Assembly: GCA_002104905.1 (NCBI GenBank)
Contig: MCFE01000717.1
Location: forward strand, 1-42,412
Source of the DNA: Basidiobolus meristosporus CBS 931.73
Lineage: Eukaryota > Basidiobolomycota > Basidiobolomycetes > Basidiobolales > Basidiobolaceae
Direction: 5' to 3'
DNA: 42,412 nucleotides
Shown: positions 21,485 to 31,395 of the stretch, one piece after another
Numbering within the stretch: position 1 is the first letter of the stretch
Layout of the letters: the number at the start of each line of letters is the position of its first letter
Notes under the pieces: generated by a model
What the model saw: the letters and a program-made list of their open reading frames with translations, nothing else
The model's database searches: none
Told to the model about the DNA's origin: nothing
Made by a program: the position numbers and the translations under genes

Positions 21485-23355
21485 TAAACCCTATGAAAAT
21501 AACTGTAATGATCCCATCAAAAGGCTTTTACCAAATGAAAGTCCCATGACTTTGTGGTATTGGTCTCATTAAAACACTATATAAATATCATTACAAACAA
21601 TTTCTCAGCAGATTCTGCAAAAAACATGGCTAAAATTTTTCATCAGAGCAATATATAAGTGGCTTTTAATTGGTTCTTGGCCAATTCTCTCTCTTTCTGA
21701 TCCTGGACACCTAATCACCTCCTAATTTTGTGTACATTGATTGGCTATTACCCTTTTTCACAAATCTTACTTCCTGACTCAACCAATCCTCTAACCTTTC
21801 ATGCATACAAATTGGCTTATATCCATTGACACTTCAGTTGTAACTCAATTGCCAATTGCATGACCTGTACAAGTCCCTTCACCCAATATGGACATTAAGC
21901 CCAACTCCACTCTCAATAAGGTACTCTATTTATATCTACCATTGAATAAATACCTCTGCTGTAACACCCTTCTTCTATTACCTTTGCAGAAACCGGACAG
22001 CTGTATGCCATTTTTCATCATCTGGTTACCATATGTCCTGTTCTTCAGCCAGCACTACAAGGCCCAACTTGTCATCTGCCAGTCTATGCAATAAGTATTT
22101 GCAATATTCAAGTTTCTTTTGTTGACCACTGCTCTTGAAGAAGTTTTACAACCTCTTGATGTACCTATGAATGTTCCAAAATTTCATTTTAGGCATTATG
22201 GTCATCTTTTAACTCATGACCTTGTTGCTTTGTCTGTCAGTAGGATCTCCACTCTGTCTACAATGGAGGATGTGGAGGAACTGGTAGTCATTTCCCTTTC
22301 CTTGCTAGCTCATCTACCTTACAGGAGTGTAGCATAATTGGCTGCACTTTCAACTCTTAGGAAAGCAGAAGTGGTCTTGTTGGTAATTCTTCTTAGCTAT
22401 TATTGGACTCTGCCTGTTCTGGGCTGATGTTATAGCTGGCAAGAACTGCAGCTTTTTCTCACACTTCCTTGTCTAGAGCTTGATTAAGCATTTTTCACTT
22501 TGCCTTCTCCTCCAGCACTGCCAGGTCTTTCACTGCTAATCTGAAGGAGTATATCTTGACTGCAGCTACACTTGTTTCTTACAAATCCTCACTGTTGCAT
22601 GCATTTTTACCTGGTTGCCCCTTATTTTCATTGTTCTGGCTACCTGACATATCTTTCCACTTACTTAGAGCATCTGGCACTGCTTGTAACAGGTACATGT
22701 AGAAGCTTCTGGTTTTTAGCTGTGCCATCCTTGTTCTTCTGCTTTTGATAGTTTCTACTATTGTTGCAATACCATTATAGCATACCAGTGTTAGCCCAAA
22801 ATCAGTTAGCTTGTCTGAATCCAAGATAATGCCATGGAGCACATCAAGCCTGTTTTGCTTGGCCTTGAGTTCCTGATAGTCCCATAGTATGCTGGCCTTG
22901 CGGTAATGCCATGTCAGCCTTCTTACAGCCTCCTTATTATTAGACAACTCTTAAGTATTGCACTTGGTAGCTTTGCTGATCTTCAGTGTCTTTTCATTCT
23001 TTTGCTCTGGTATAAATACTACAGTCTCTTCCTCCTGTACTGTGATAAGCTTTTCTGTGCACTTCACATTTGGGCACTGGTAAGGTGCTTCAAAGACTTT
23101 ACAGAGTTCTGCTGCTGTTATATTAGGAAGTAACTTAACTCTTGTCTGTGACAGTGAGCAACTTGAGTTCCTCCTTTGCAGCTGCTACTGAAATACTGAT
23201 TGCTTTACACATATTATCCATTCATCCTACTGCTGGAAAACTTTCCTGACCTTTCTGAGCAATTACATCTACTTTACAAGCCACTGTACCTGATTGCCTC
23301 ATTAATGCTTCAATATTAGCTAAAAGCATACATGCAAGTACTGGTTTTGTTGATG
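21485..23355. repeat. Unit X, tandem second copy
   Basis: The most complete uninterrupted stretch of unit X. It carries both empty landmarks used to place the LTR insertions (near 22,637 and 23,095). It ends where the truncated LTR-like repeat begins at 23,356. With the copy running from 10,032 to 21,484, after removing the inserted LTRs and TIR elements, the arrangement is head-to-tail with a unit of roughly 3.5 kb. Confidence 0.55.
22579..22947 (-). pseudogene. Conserved unidentified frame of unit X, second copy
   Basis: A 122-codon minus-strand frame, homologous to the one at 13,056-12,766 and extending it with QLKTRSFYMYLLQAVPDALS, KWKDMSGSQ and a polar tail. The first Met may not be the true start, since homology continues upstream across a stop (KTLKISKATKCN). 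No known domain is recognised. Two diverged copies that keep the same peptide on the same strand support past coding use. Confidence 0.45.
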
Positions 23356-24008
23356 TGTGGCAATGGAATGTATTCCACTTCTACAATATCTCAAAACCAA
23401 TATTGCACTGAATTTTTGATTTGCCTTTTGTTATTGTAACACAAATCAATGATCAGGAATTTCCAACTTCAGAGGACAAAAGCTCAAAGCCCTGACAAGC
23501 AATCCACGCACAAATATTATGTCATGCTAAACACCCAATAGCTAACAGATGCTACAAATCACAGCTCAATTGAGTTATCATCAAAAACATATACACTAGG
23601 CCTCTATTGCTAGGACTACTATGGTGACTGCAGTTGCATGTAACTTTAGAACTAGCTGGTCAAGTCATGTGAGGTTCTCACCAGTGCTGCACCTATGGCT
23701 GATCTCCACTACTGCAAAATTTAGCTTTGTATTATACATATTGCTTATACATTTGTCCAGAAACTTTGATCCTCAAGAGCTTCAATATATATATATCTTC
23801 CCTAGCTAAAAATGAAGGAGTGCTTCTCTGTCCCAAATCTCCATACTTTAATTACAAGCTTGAAAGTTATAAGACTTCCCCTGCATCACATACACTGTTG
23901 AGTATTCTGACTTTGATTAAGACTACCTCAGTAAAGAGACTGCAAAGCCCATAAGAGACTAGCCATAGTTCTACAAGAGAACTACTGCTTTTCTGTTGGA
24001 AAAGTTGC
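23356..24008 (+). repeat. LTR-like repeat C, 3'-truncated
   Basis: Begins TGTGGCAATGGAATGTATTC, a diverged version of TGTAGTAATGGAATACTTTC at 13,099. It runs in parallel to that copy through the ACTGTTGAGTATTCTGAC block near 23,895 and stops at TTTTCTGTTGGAAAAG near 24,000, before the CCCTTTAG minisatellite. It is truncated by joining to a gypsy Gag fragment. Confidence 0.65.
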
Positions 24009-24009
24009 A

Positions 24010-24990
24010 ATTATCTGATGCTTAAATGTTTGAGTTAGATTGGTCTTGGTTATATCAGTTAGTGATATGTTTAGCCTGTCAGTATATCAGCTATATCTTT
24101 CAGATCAGTATTGTAAGCTGGTAGATGAGTCAGCAGATCCTTTTCAGACAGAAACAGATATATTAGACTTGATCCATTGTGTAGTATAACATGGAGCCAC
24201 AAGTGCCAGATTATGCCATAGGTGCCAGAAAGGCCAAGTATAGTTGCTTTAGCCACATAGTGTGAGACATAGTTCTACATCAACATGCAAAGCAGCCCCT
24301 ATTTTTCACCTACTGTGCAGGTGAAAATCTACTTTTGGGCCATTTTTTGTGGATTAATATTGCACATGATGTGTAAGAGCACAGAAGAACTGAAGACAAG
24401 TATTGGGTACCCAACACCCTTGGCACTCTGAATCTATCTCCTGAGGCTTGTAACATATCACAAAAATGAATGGCACTATCTTGTCCATTGGTACTATCTG
24501 ACACTACAAGTGCTATGTATAGGTTTAATTTAGGGCTAATATTTCAATATAGTGCCGGATAGTGCCATGCATTTTTGTGAAATGTTACAAGCCTCAGGAG
24601 CTAGATTCAGAGTGCCATTGGTATTGAGTACCCAGTGCATGTCTTCAGCTTCTGTGTACTCTTACACATTATGTGCAATACTGATTCCAAAAAAAAGGTC
24701 CAAAAATGAAACTTTACCAGCACAGTGAGTGAAGTACAGCAGCTGCTTTGCATGAAAATGCAGAGCTATTCTCACATTCTGTGTCCAGGTATAAGTCTGC
24801 TATGCCTCTCTGGCATACTATAGCACTATTTGGCACTCATAGCTCAATATGGTACTATCCAACAGAACAAATCTATTGGGTACAATCAAATTATGCAATG
24901 ATGATACAATCAAATGAGCTATTAACCACAGCTTACACTACAAAATACAACTAGTCAGCAATTGATCTGGTTAAATATATAAGGAGCTGC
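24010..24990 (+). pseudogene. Gypsy Gag fragment split by a palindromic element
   Basis: Positions 24,140-24,165 and 24,874-24,990 together match the reverse complement of about 1,560-1,415. Landmarks are CAGACAGAAACAGATATATTA to the left and TCAGCAATTGATCTGGTTAA and GAGCTGCTGGAACCT to the right. This is part of Gag of the same gypsy family as at 475-1,560, on the opposite strand. It is non-coding. Confidence 0.65.
24166..24873. mobile_element. Palindromic TA-target element, copy 3
   Basis: 708 bp, with ends GACTTGATCCATTGTGTAGT and ACTATCCAACAGAACAAATC, and TA on both sides (24,164-24,165 and 24,874-24,875). It is the most diverged of the three copies. It interrupts a gypsy Gag fragment; the same Gag sequence without the insert is readable on the other strand near 1,525 (ATATATTAAGTAGGATC on the minus strand). 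This is a second independent empty site giving TA as the target. Confidence 0.9.
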
Positions 24991-25956
24991 TGGAACCTCA
25001 ATAAACATCAGTTTAAGTTTTAGTGAATACAAAACTAGCTAAACTCTGCATTTGGTCTTCAACTGTTATATTGACACTTGAAACATTGGTAGCAGCAATA
25101 ACCCAAAACCTCCTTGCTGAAGAAAGAAGAGGCCTCCCTCAAGATTTCTGAAAATTAGAAATGGAAGAGTGCTATGCAGCAAGTTCTGCCCCAACAGCTA
25201 CAGGTACCCCAGATTCTCAGCCAGCTGCAACAAGGAATGACTACCATGGCCCAGAACCAGCAAAGCCCCCTGCTGTTGCCTTTAAAGGGTCTGGGGTACC
25301 CTCTTTGCTGATTTTCATTGTTAATTAAAGCATTTTTTGTCCCTTCTTGTTAGCACTTGGTTTTATTAATGCCTTATGTAGGGGCCATTCTTACACATAA
25401 TTAGAGGTCTAATCTTCAGTTTTGGACTCTAGGGCTGATAGAAGGCCTTAAAACCTGTCTGCCAAGCTATTTGGGAAATTAACCATCACATCTTTGTCAT
25501 TAGTTGGTACACTCATGGATTCCATCTCATTAACCAAAATGGTAGTTCTGCTAAATAAATTTTACTTCTTCTCCTTGCTGCATCTTTGTGGCATGGAATA
25601 TTTTGTCTAAGATTCATTTTTTTAGCAGCTGACCATGACTGGTAGGTGTCTCCTGATGCCTCCAGGCATTCTTTGCTGTTATTACTCTTGATCATTGAAT
25701 TGGCAATTTGTCTTTTATGTTAAGGCAAATGCAGTGAAAGGCATTTTGTTTGTTCTTCTGGTACTTTAAGGCTTCTGCTCCTATGCTTTTAGGAGTGCAT
25801 TCTGCTCCTGTAAGAAATCCGCAGAGCCTTGTTCCTGTTGCATACAGGGAAAAATTTCAGCAATAGCAGCAGTAGAGATTGCTGAGAGTGACAGCTTAGG
25901 GCTCATAACCCACTGTAAGAGTCTTAGAGATGTTGGAAGTTGGGCAAACAAGTAGA
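24991..25956. other. Retroelement-like non-coding stretch
   Basis: After the Gag fragment there is AATAAACATCAGTTTAAG, then a run ending TTATATTGACA, then TTGGTAGCAGCAATAACC at about 25,086. A leader of AATAAA, an LTR end and a TGGTAGC primer site matching initiator tRNA-Met would look like this, so an LTR end and primer-binding site are possible. The rest holds no recognisable domain. The minus-strand frame 25,695-25,513 is not recognised. Confidence 0.3.
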
Positions 25957-26226
25957 TTACAAGGTTTTACTCAATGATTTATCAAATGAAAGTAGTATTT
26001 ATACTTTACATAGTCTTGGCAAGGCCAGCTCAAAGAATATGCTTTAGAAGGTCCCATGAGCATATGTGCAAAGTTTAAGGCTGCTTGGACAACTTTGAGA
26101 ATTTTCATGGTTGGGGTACCTGAGGTTTTGGTGAAAGCATTCCTAGTAGATCCCAACCAGGTATCTGGTCAGTATTCTGTAAGATTTGTAAGTAGCAGTC
26201 TAAGTGATTAAGCTAGGCTAATATTT
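25957..26226 (-). repeat. Copia LTR, minus orientation
   Basis: The reverse complement aligns with the LTRs at 26,653 and 30,397. Shared blocks are TAATCACTTAGA, ACAAATCTTACAGAATACTG, TTTCACCAAAACCTC, TCCAAGCAGCCTTAAACTTTG, CATGGGACCTTCTAAAGC and TGCCAAGACTATGTAAAGTA. The orientation is opposite to the four LTRs on its right. Confidence 0.7.
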
Positions 26227-26600
26227 TGGTGGAATAATGGACTTCTACAACAGATCTATGGATATGAGCCTAATGCTGCAGTTAAGTGAGCTTTTAGATA
26301 CTTGAGAGGATCTGCTGTTATCTGCTTAAGGACACCTATGAGGATTCAGAATGGTATCTTTTGGGATACTCTGTTGTGGGCTGGGAGTAAAGTTTAGGGG
26401 ACAGAAACACACCACAGGATACATCTTTCTTTTCTAAAAAGCAGCAATTTCATGGAACTCCATAAAGCAGCCAATCATAGCACCTTTACTGCAGAGGCAC
26501 AGTGAATGGCATCCTGTGAGGATAAAAAAAGATGTGACTGAGAACACTCTTCTAAAACTGTGATATGTGCAATTATACTCTGCACTATATTTCAACCTAA
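26227..26600 (+). pseudogene. Copia RT/RNase H C-terminal remnant (unit 1)
   Basis: Aligns with 29,850-30,120. It carries decayed versions of the copia segments A-V-K-R-x-x-R-Y-L-R-G (26,280-26,315), GYSDxxW (26,365-26,385), S-T-T-x-Y (26,405-26,425, as HRIHLSF) and the TAEAQ block (26,490-26,510, from TEAEY). Frames are broken throughout. An LTR follows at 26,653, in the order expected for the 3' end of a copia element. Confidence 0.7.
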
Positions 26601-26652
26601 TCACTGATTTATACAACCAGGTTGAAGTCCAACTCTTGGTACTAATATATAT

Positions 26653-26990
26653 TGTTAGTTTTGTAAATACACCCCAACACCCATCTAACTTTGTCATATA
26701 GTACATTTCCTGCAAATCATTCAGAAATCTGACTGAATTCCCTGCCAGGATGTACCTTGAGTATTCTCACCAATAAATCAGGTGCCCAGAACATTATATT
26801 TCTAAAGATTGTCTAAGCAGCCTTAAACTTTGCACACATTGTCTTGGGACCTTCTTAAACATGTTTTATGTGATTGTTTTGCCAAAACCATGTGAAGTTA
26901 CCAATACTACTTTTATATCAGTTATTAGTCAGGTGAGATATATATGATCAACTTGTTCTCCCAATCACTTCCAATATTTTCAAAACTCTG
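26653..26990 (+). repeat. Copia LTR 1
   Basis: Begins TGTTAGTTTTGTAAATACAC and runs through TCATATAGTACATTTCC, CAGCCTTAAACTTTGCACAC, TTGTCTTGGGACCTTC, TTTTGCCAAAACCATG and CCCAATCACTTCC. It aligns with the LTR at 30,397-30,722. The end is placed at about 26,990 from the alignment and is uncertain by about 10 bases. Confidence 0.75.
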
Positions 26991-27376
26991 ACTGCCGGTT
27001 TTGAACACCTGGCTGTCACTCTCTGCAATATCTACTCTTGCTAGAAGTGGAATTTTTCCTGCTGACAAGTCAGTTTGATCTAATGTCAAGTCAGACAGGT
27101 GAAGATGAAGATATTCCAGCTGGAAATAGGCCTTTGTGATATTGCTTTGGGACAAGAATCCCCTTCTAAAGGTGTAGGAGAAGAAGCCTTAATGTATTGG
27201 AAGAAAGAACAAAGTGCCTTTAACTGCATTTGCTTGCACATTAAAGACAAATTGCTAATTCTATGCTTAAGAGCATAGATAGCATTTGACTTTTGGGAGG
27301 TGTTAAAAGACAACTATCAATCAAGTTTGGTTGCTCAGAAAATGCATCTTAGACACAAAACTTCTGTACAATAAAG

Positions 27377-30300
27377 ATGCCCCCAGGAGTAGAAATGAAC
27401 AATCCAATTTACAGAATTACCCTATTGGTTGGTGAGAGGGAGTCTTTGGGTCTACAAACTACAGATGAAGATATTACAGTTATCCTCCAGAGTAGTTTGA
27501 CAGACAAGGTTCAGGGACTTGTATTAGACTTAAAGTGCAGAACTGAGGATTTGACATTAAGTTATAGGTGAGGAAGGCTCCTGGATTGAGAAATAAAAAA
27601 ATCAAGTGCCAATAAGAAGGAAGAAAGATATTCTTTAATAAGTAATGATTACCACCAAACTAAGTGCCAATGACCTTATAAACATAGCAGCAATCTTTCT
27701 TGCAGCCACTGCAAAAGTAAAGGAAGCACATCATACTGGTGCATCAAAAGGACTGATTATCAGCAGAAAAAGCCAGAGTATGGAAATGTTGCAACAACTA
27801 AGGATAGACTATCTGCATCTGCATCAGATAGAACCACAAGCAAGGATTCTGAGATATGGTATATTGACTCTGGAGCATCTCAACACTTTACACATCAAAA
27901 AGGACTATTTACCCAATATTAGGAAATTCTAATCAAGCATGTTTTCATGAGAGATTACAGAGCACTTGATGTTGTTAGAAAAGGAACCACTTAAGTGAAC
28001 TGTTGTAGTGGTCAAGGAAGCCTCACATCCACCCTCAAAGAACTACTCTGTGAGCCAGAAGTAGAAATGAACTTGGTAAATGTAAGCAAGGTCACAGCAG
28101 CAGGACTCAGTTTCAGTTTTGACAGCTCTGGATACAGAATTGGTAACCAAAATGGTGTCCATATTGCTTCAGGTATCTAAGATCATATTCTACACAGGCT
28201 GACCTATTTTGCAACATATGTGGAAGCCAAATAGGTAACTTGAATGAAAAAAACACCAATGCTTTGGTACATAAGATCCAAACACATTAATTTGATTATT
28301 TCAGCTACATGCTCAAAAACAGCTGATTTCTGGAGTGAAACTGATCTCCCAGCTAATCTGGAGCACTGTGAGGCCTATGTATATGGGAAACAAGCCAAAC
28401 AACTGCTCAACAGCCCTGGGTTAATCAATACCAAGAAAAATTAGATCTAGCTCACTCAGATCTGTGTCAACCAATGCAAAATATATCCTTAGGCAGAATG
28501 AAGTAGTTAGTAACATTTATTGATGGTTTTACAAGATACACATAAGTTTACTTCACAGAGAGAAAGGAAGAAACTCTGTTGAAGCTTAAGGAGCTTAAAG
28601 CAATAGTTAATAGAGAATCATGCAAAGAACAATGAAAATATGCTCTGGCAAATTTGATGTAGATAGGTGTACAAGACAAAATACAATGCTCATGGTGCAA
28701 GTGAAGGATATCAAATAAGTTTTTTAGCTAAAGTATACTCTTAAATAAAGGACTGGCCAACACTGAAGCCTTTGCACCTGGAGCCAGGTATATTCTCATC
28801 AGACTAATATTGGCTATAGCTTCTAAATATTAGTCTTCTATTCATCAAGTGGATGTTAAACAGCATTTTTGAACTGGGAACTTGTTAAGGATGCATACAT
28901 GGATTAGCCAGCTGAGTGTGTTGACCAAGAAAGCCACCATTTGGTCTGCAAGCTTAGAGAAGCTTCACATGGTCTCCAATAGCCACCAAGTGCCTTGTAC
29001 TGCAAGATAGATTCTAATTTGGAATTTTTAGTTTCTACCAAAGAACTGCAGACTACAGTATCTACTACAAGTCAGGTAGAGCATTTCCAATTCTACTGGT
29101 ACTTGATGTTGGTCATTTTCCCTATGAGAAATCTTAAAGTTGGACTTCATTGAACTTTTAGCTGGTATACTGCTGGTATTGTAAAGATAATATGCTGGCA
29201 TCCAGTTGGTGTTTCTGCTTTATATTACTATTTGCAACTTCTGGTAGAAGTAATGAGCAACTGACTACCAAATTTGGTAAATGCCCGTCAGCCTAGTTTC
29301 CCTTAGCAGAGGATGTTGGCTTTTCTGCTCCAAAGCTAGTTCCCGGGGTACTGAGAGTTGTTATTTTTAGGGTAGTTGGGATTCAGCTGATCTTATGATG
29401 GTATTCTGCTGGCCTGCGGTTGATATTTTTCTTAAGGCTCATTATGACCACCAACAACCAACAGCATTGGAAGAGACTCAATCCAGCCAATCTAAGGAGC
29501 TCAAATGCCTAATCTAGGAGAATGTGGTACCTAGTTGGTGATAAAATACTCCATAGACAGGTGTACTCCAAACATCACCTTAAGTCAGTTCAAGTATATT
29601 CAAAATATATTAAAGATGCACCATATGGAAGACTGTAAACTGGCAGCTATCCAATGGTGACAAACCTCAACTGGGTCAGAACTCATCAAAATTAAGAGCG
29701 CTTGGTGCCCTCTGAAGGCCCACACCTCCCTTACCAATATATGGTCAGCAGTCTGATATGTGTCATGCTTAGAACACAACCAGTTATACATATCTAGTGG
29801 GATAAGTATCATCACAACTATGGATCTGATCATATTGTAGCAGATTAGCAGATTTTAGATGCTAAAAGGAACACCAATAAGGATCCAGAACCAGATTTTG
29901 TGGGATACTCTGATGCTTATTGGGGATAGAATTCAGAATACATACAAAATTTGGAAGACAGATGATCCACCACAAGATACACCTTTCTTATTGTCAAGGA
30001 GCAATTTCATAGAATTCAAGAAAGCAACTAACTGTTACACTCTCCACCACAGAGGTAGAGTATATGGCAGCTTGTGAAGCAACAAAAGCAGCCACATGGC
30101 TAAGAAAGCTTTTAAATATACAGGCTTATGTCAACAAATGCCTGCTACATTATTCCAGGATAAATATATATATATACATTAGGTAGAAACCCTACTCTTC
30201 ATTCTAGAGCTAGGCACATTGATATTAGTCATTGTATCATACATGAACCTATGATGTATAACTTATTTGGCTTAGTGTACTGTCCTATGGATGAAAAGAT

Positions 30301-30396
30301 GTCAGACATATTTACCAAGCCATTAGCTCAAGACAACCTTGAATATTTTATATCATAATTAGGACCAGTAAATGTGAATATTTAGTTGAGTGGGGG
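27377..30396 (+). pseudogene. Ty1/copia Gag-Pol remnant (unit 2)
   Basis: All copia domains can be read in order, in shifting frames. Gag of UBN2 type is at 27,380-27,580 (TTDEDITVILQSSLTDKVQG). The protease WYIDSGASQHFTHQKGLF is at 27,855-27,910. The integrase core is at 28,440-28,620 (LDLAHSDLCQPM, LVTFIDGFTRYT, VYFTERKEETLLKLKEL). RT is at 28,755-29,030 (AFAPGARYILIRLILAIASK, IHQVDVKQHF, SASLEKLHMVSN for the usual KLxKALYGLKQ). RNase H is at 29,860-30,110 (GYSDAYWG). The C-terminus MSDIFTKPLAQDNLEYF ends near 30,355. RT is missing its YxDD region: 29,090-29,570 is foreign or unrecognisable. The polypurine tract GAGTGGGGG at 30,388 precedes the LTR. Many stops make it inactive. Confidence 0.9.
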
Positions 30397-30722
30397 TGTT
30401 GTAAGCTTTGTAATTACACCTAGGCATTCATCTAGCTTAGTCACTTAGATCATCTTCTACAAACCTTGGAGAATCCTGACCAAACTCCTTGTCTGTATTT
30501 ACTTGGAAATTTTTCACCAAATATCTGGTTTCTGCAACATGAGATTTCTGAAAGTGGTCCAAACAGCCCCAAATCTTGCTCACATATTGTTGGGACCCTC
30601 CTAAGTATACCTTACATGTTTTATTTGCCAAGGCTATCTAAAAGTATAAACACTACTTTGACATCAACTACAAATTCTACTTGTTTTCCCAATCACTTCC
30701 TATATCTCCAAAACTGTTACAG
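30397..30722 (+). repeat. Copia LTR 2
   Basis: Begins TGTTGTAAGCTTTGTAATTA directly after the polypurine tract and ends around CCAAAACTGTTACA. It aligns with LTR 1 and LTR 3. TG...CA ends are visible. Confidence 0.8.
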
Positions 30723-30918
30723 TAGAACAGAGCTTGTAGATATTAGACATCATTGCATATGTGGAGCAATAGAGACCTACTTAGTTAGCTTAGTTTACAG
30801 TCCTACCAATTATATGGTTGCAGACATATTCACCAAACCACTAGCTAGAGTCAAACCTGAGTAGCTGATATCACATTGGGGCTAATCAATATAAATATTC
30901 AGTCAAGTATAAGTAGGG
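30723..30918 (+). pseudogene. Copia C-terminal fragment (unit 3)
   Basis: A short in-frame piece, LVDIRHHCICGAIETYLVSL and TNYMVADIFTKPLARVKPE, is the last 45 residues of a copia polyprotein. This is the HIDIRxHFIRExxxxGxxxL...ADIFTKPL tail of RNase H. It is followed by a polypurine-like AGTAGGG and an LTR. Only about 190 bases of internal sequence remain between two LTRs. Confidence 0.85.
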
Positions 30919-31243
30919 TGAGTCTCATAAATACACTTTAATACTCACAAAACTTAGTCACTAGGTGTACAGTCTACAAATCTTAGAGAACTCTGGCCTA
31001 GCTCCATGTAAGGATTTGCTTGGAATACTTCACCAAAATACCATATATCCAGGATATTGACAAGTTGTTCAACAGTCCCAAACTTTGTGCACATGTTACT
31101 GAGACCTTCCTGAATGTACTCCACATCTACATTTTGCCAAGAGCATGTAAAAGTACAAATGCCTCTTTTACTTTCAATATATCATCATGCGAGAGTCCCA
31201 TAATCCACCTGTTTTCCCTATCACTTCCACTGTCTCCTGTCAC
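30919..31243 (+). repeat. Copia LTR 3
   Basis: Begins TGAGTCTCATAAATACACTT. It aligns with LTRs 1 and 2 through CTTAGTCACTAGG, TTTCACCAAAATACC-like sequence, CAACAGTCCCAAACTTTGTG, TTTTGCCAAGAGCATG and CCTATCACTTCC. More diverged than LTR 2. Confidence 0.75.
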
Positions 31244-31395
31244 ATTCACACACATTTCTGCAACTAGTAGGGAGGATTCACTTAGGTCACAATCGGGTCT
31301 GGTAAATATAGGAATTTAACTGCGTAAGAGTGAGGTGTATTTGTATTCCACCACTGAGCACATATACTGGCTTAGTCACTAAGGTCCCACTCTGG
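31244..31395 (+). repeat. Copia internal end plus LTR 4 fragment
   Basis: About 90 bases (31,250-31,335, with GGTCACAATCGGGTCTGGTA) align with the non-coding tail of unit 3 before its polypurine tract. They are followed by an LTR start (TGTATTTGTATTCCACCACT, then TTAGTCACTAAGGTC). Homology ends near 31,390, at the edge of the CpG-rich genic compartment. Confidence 0.55.
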
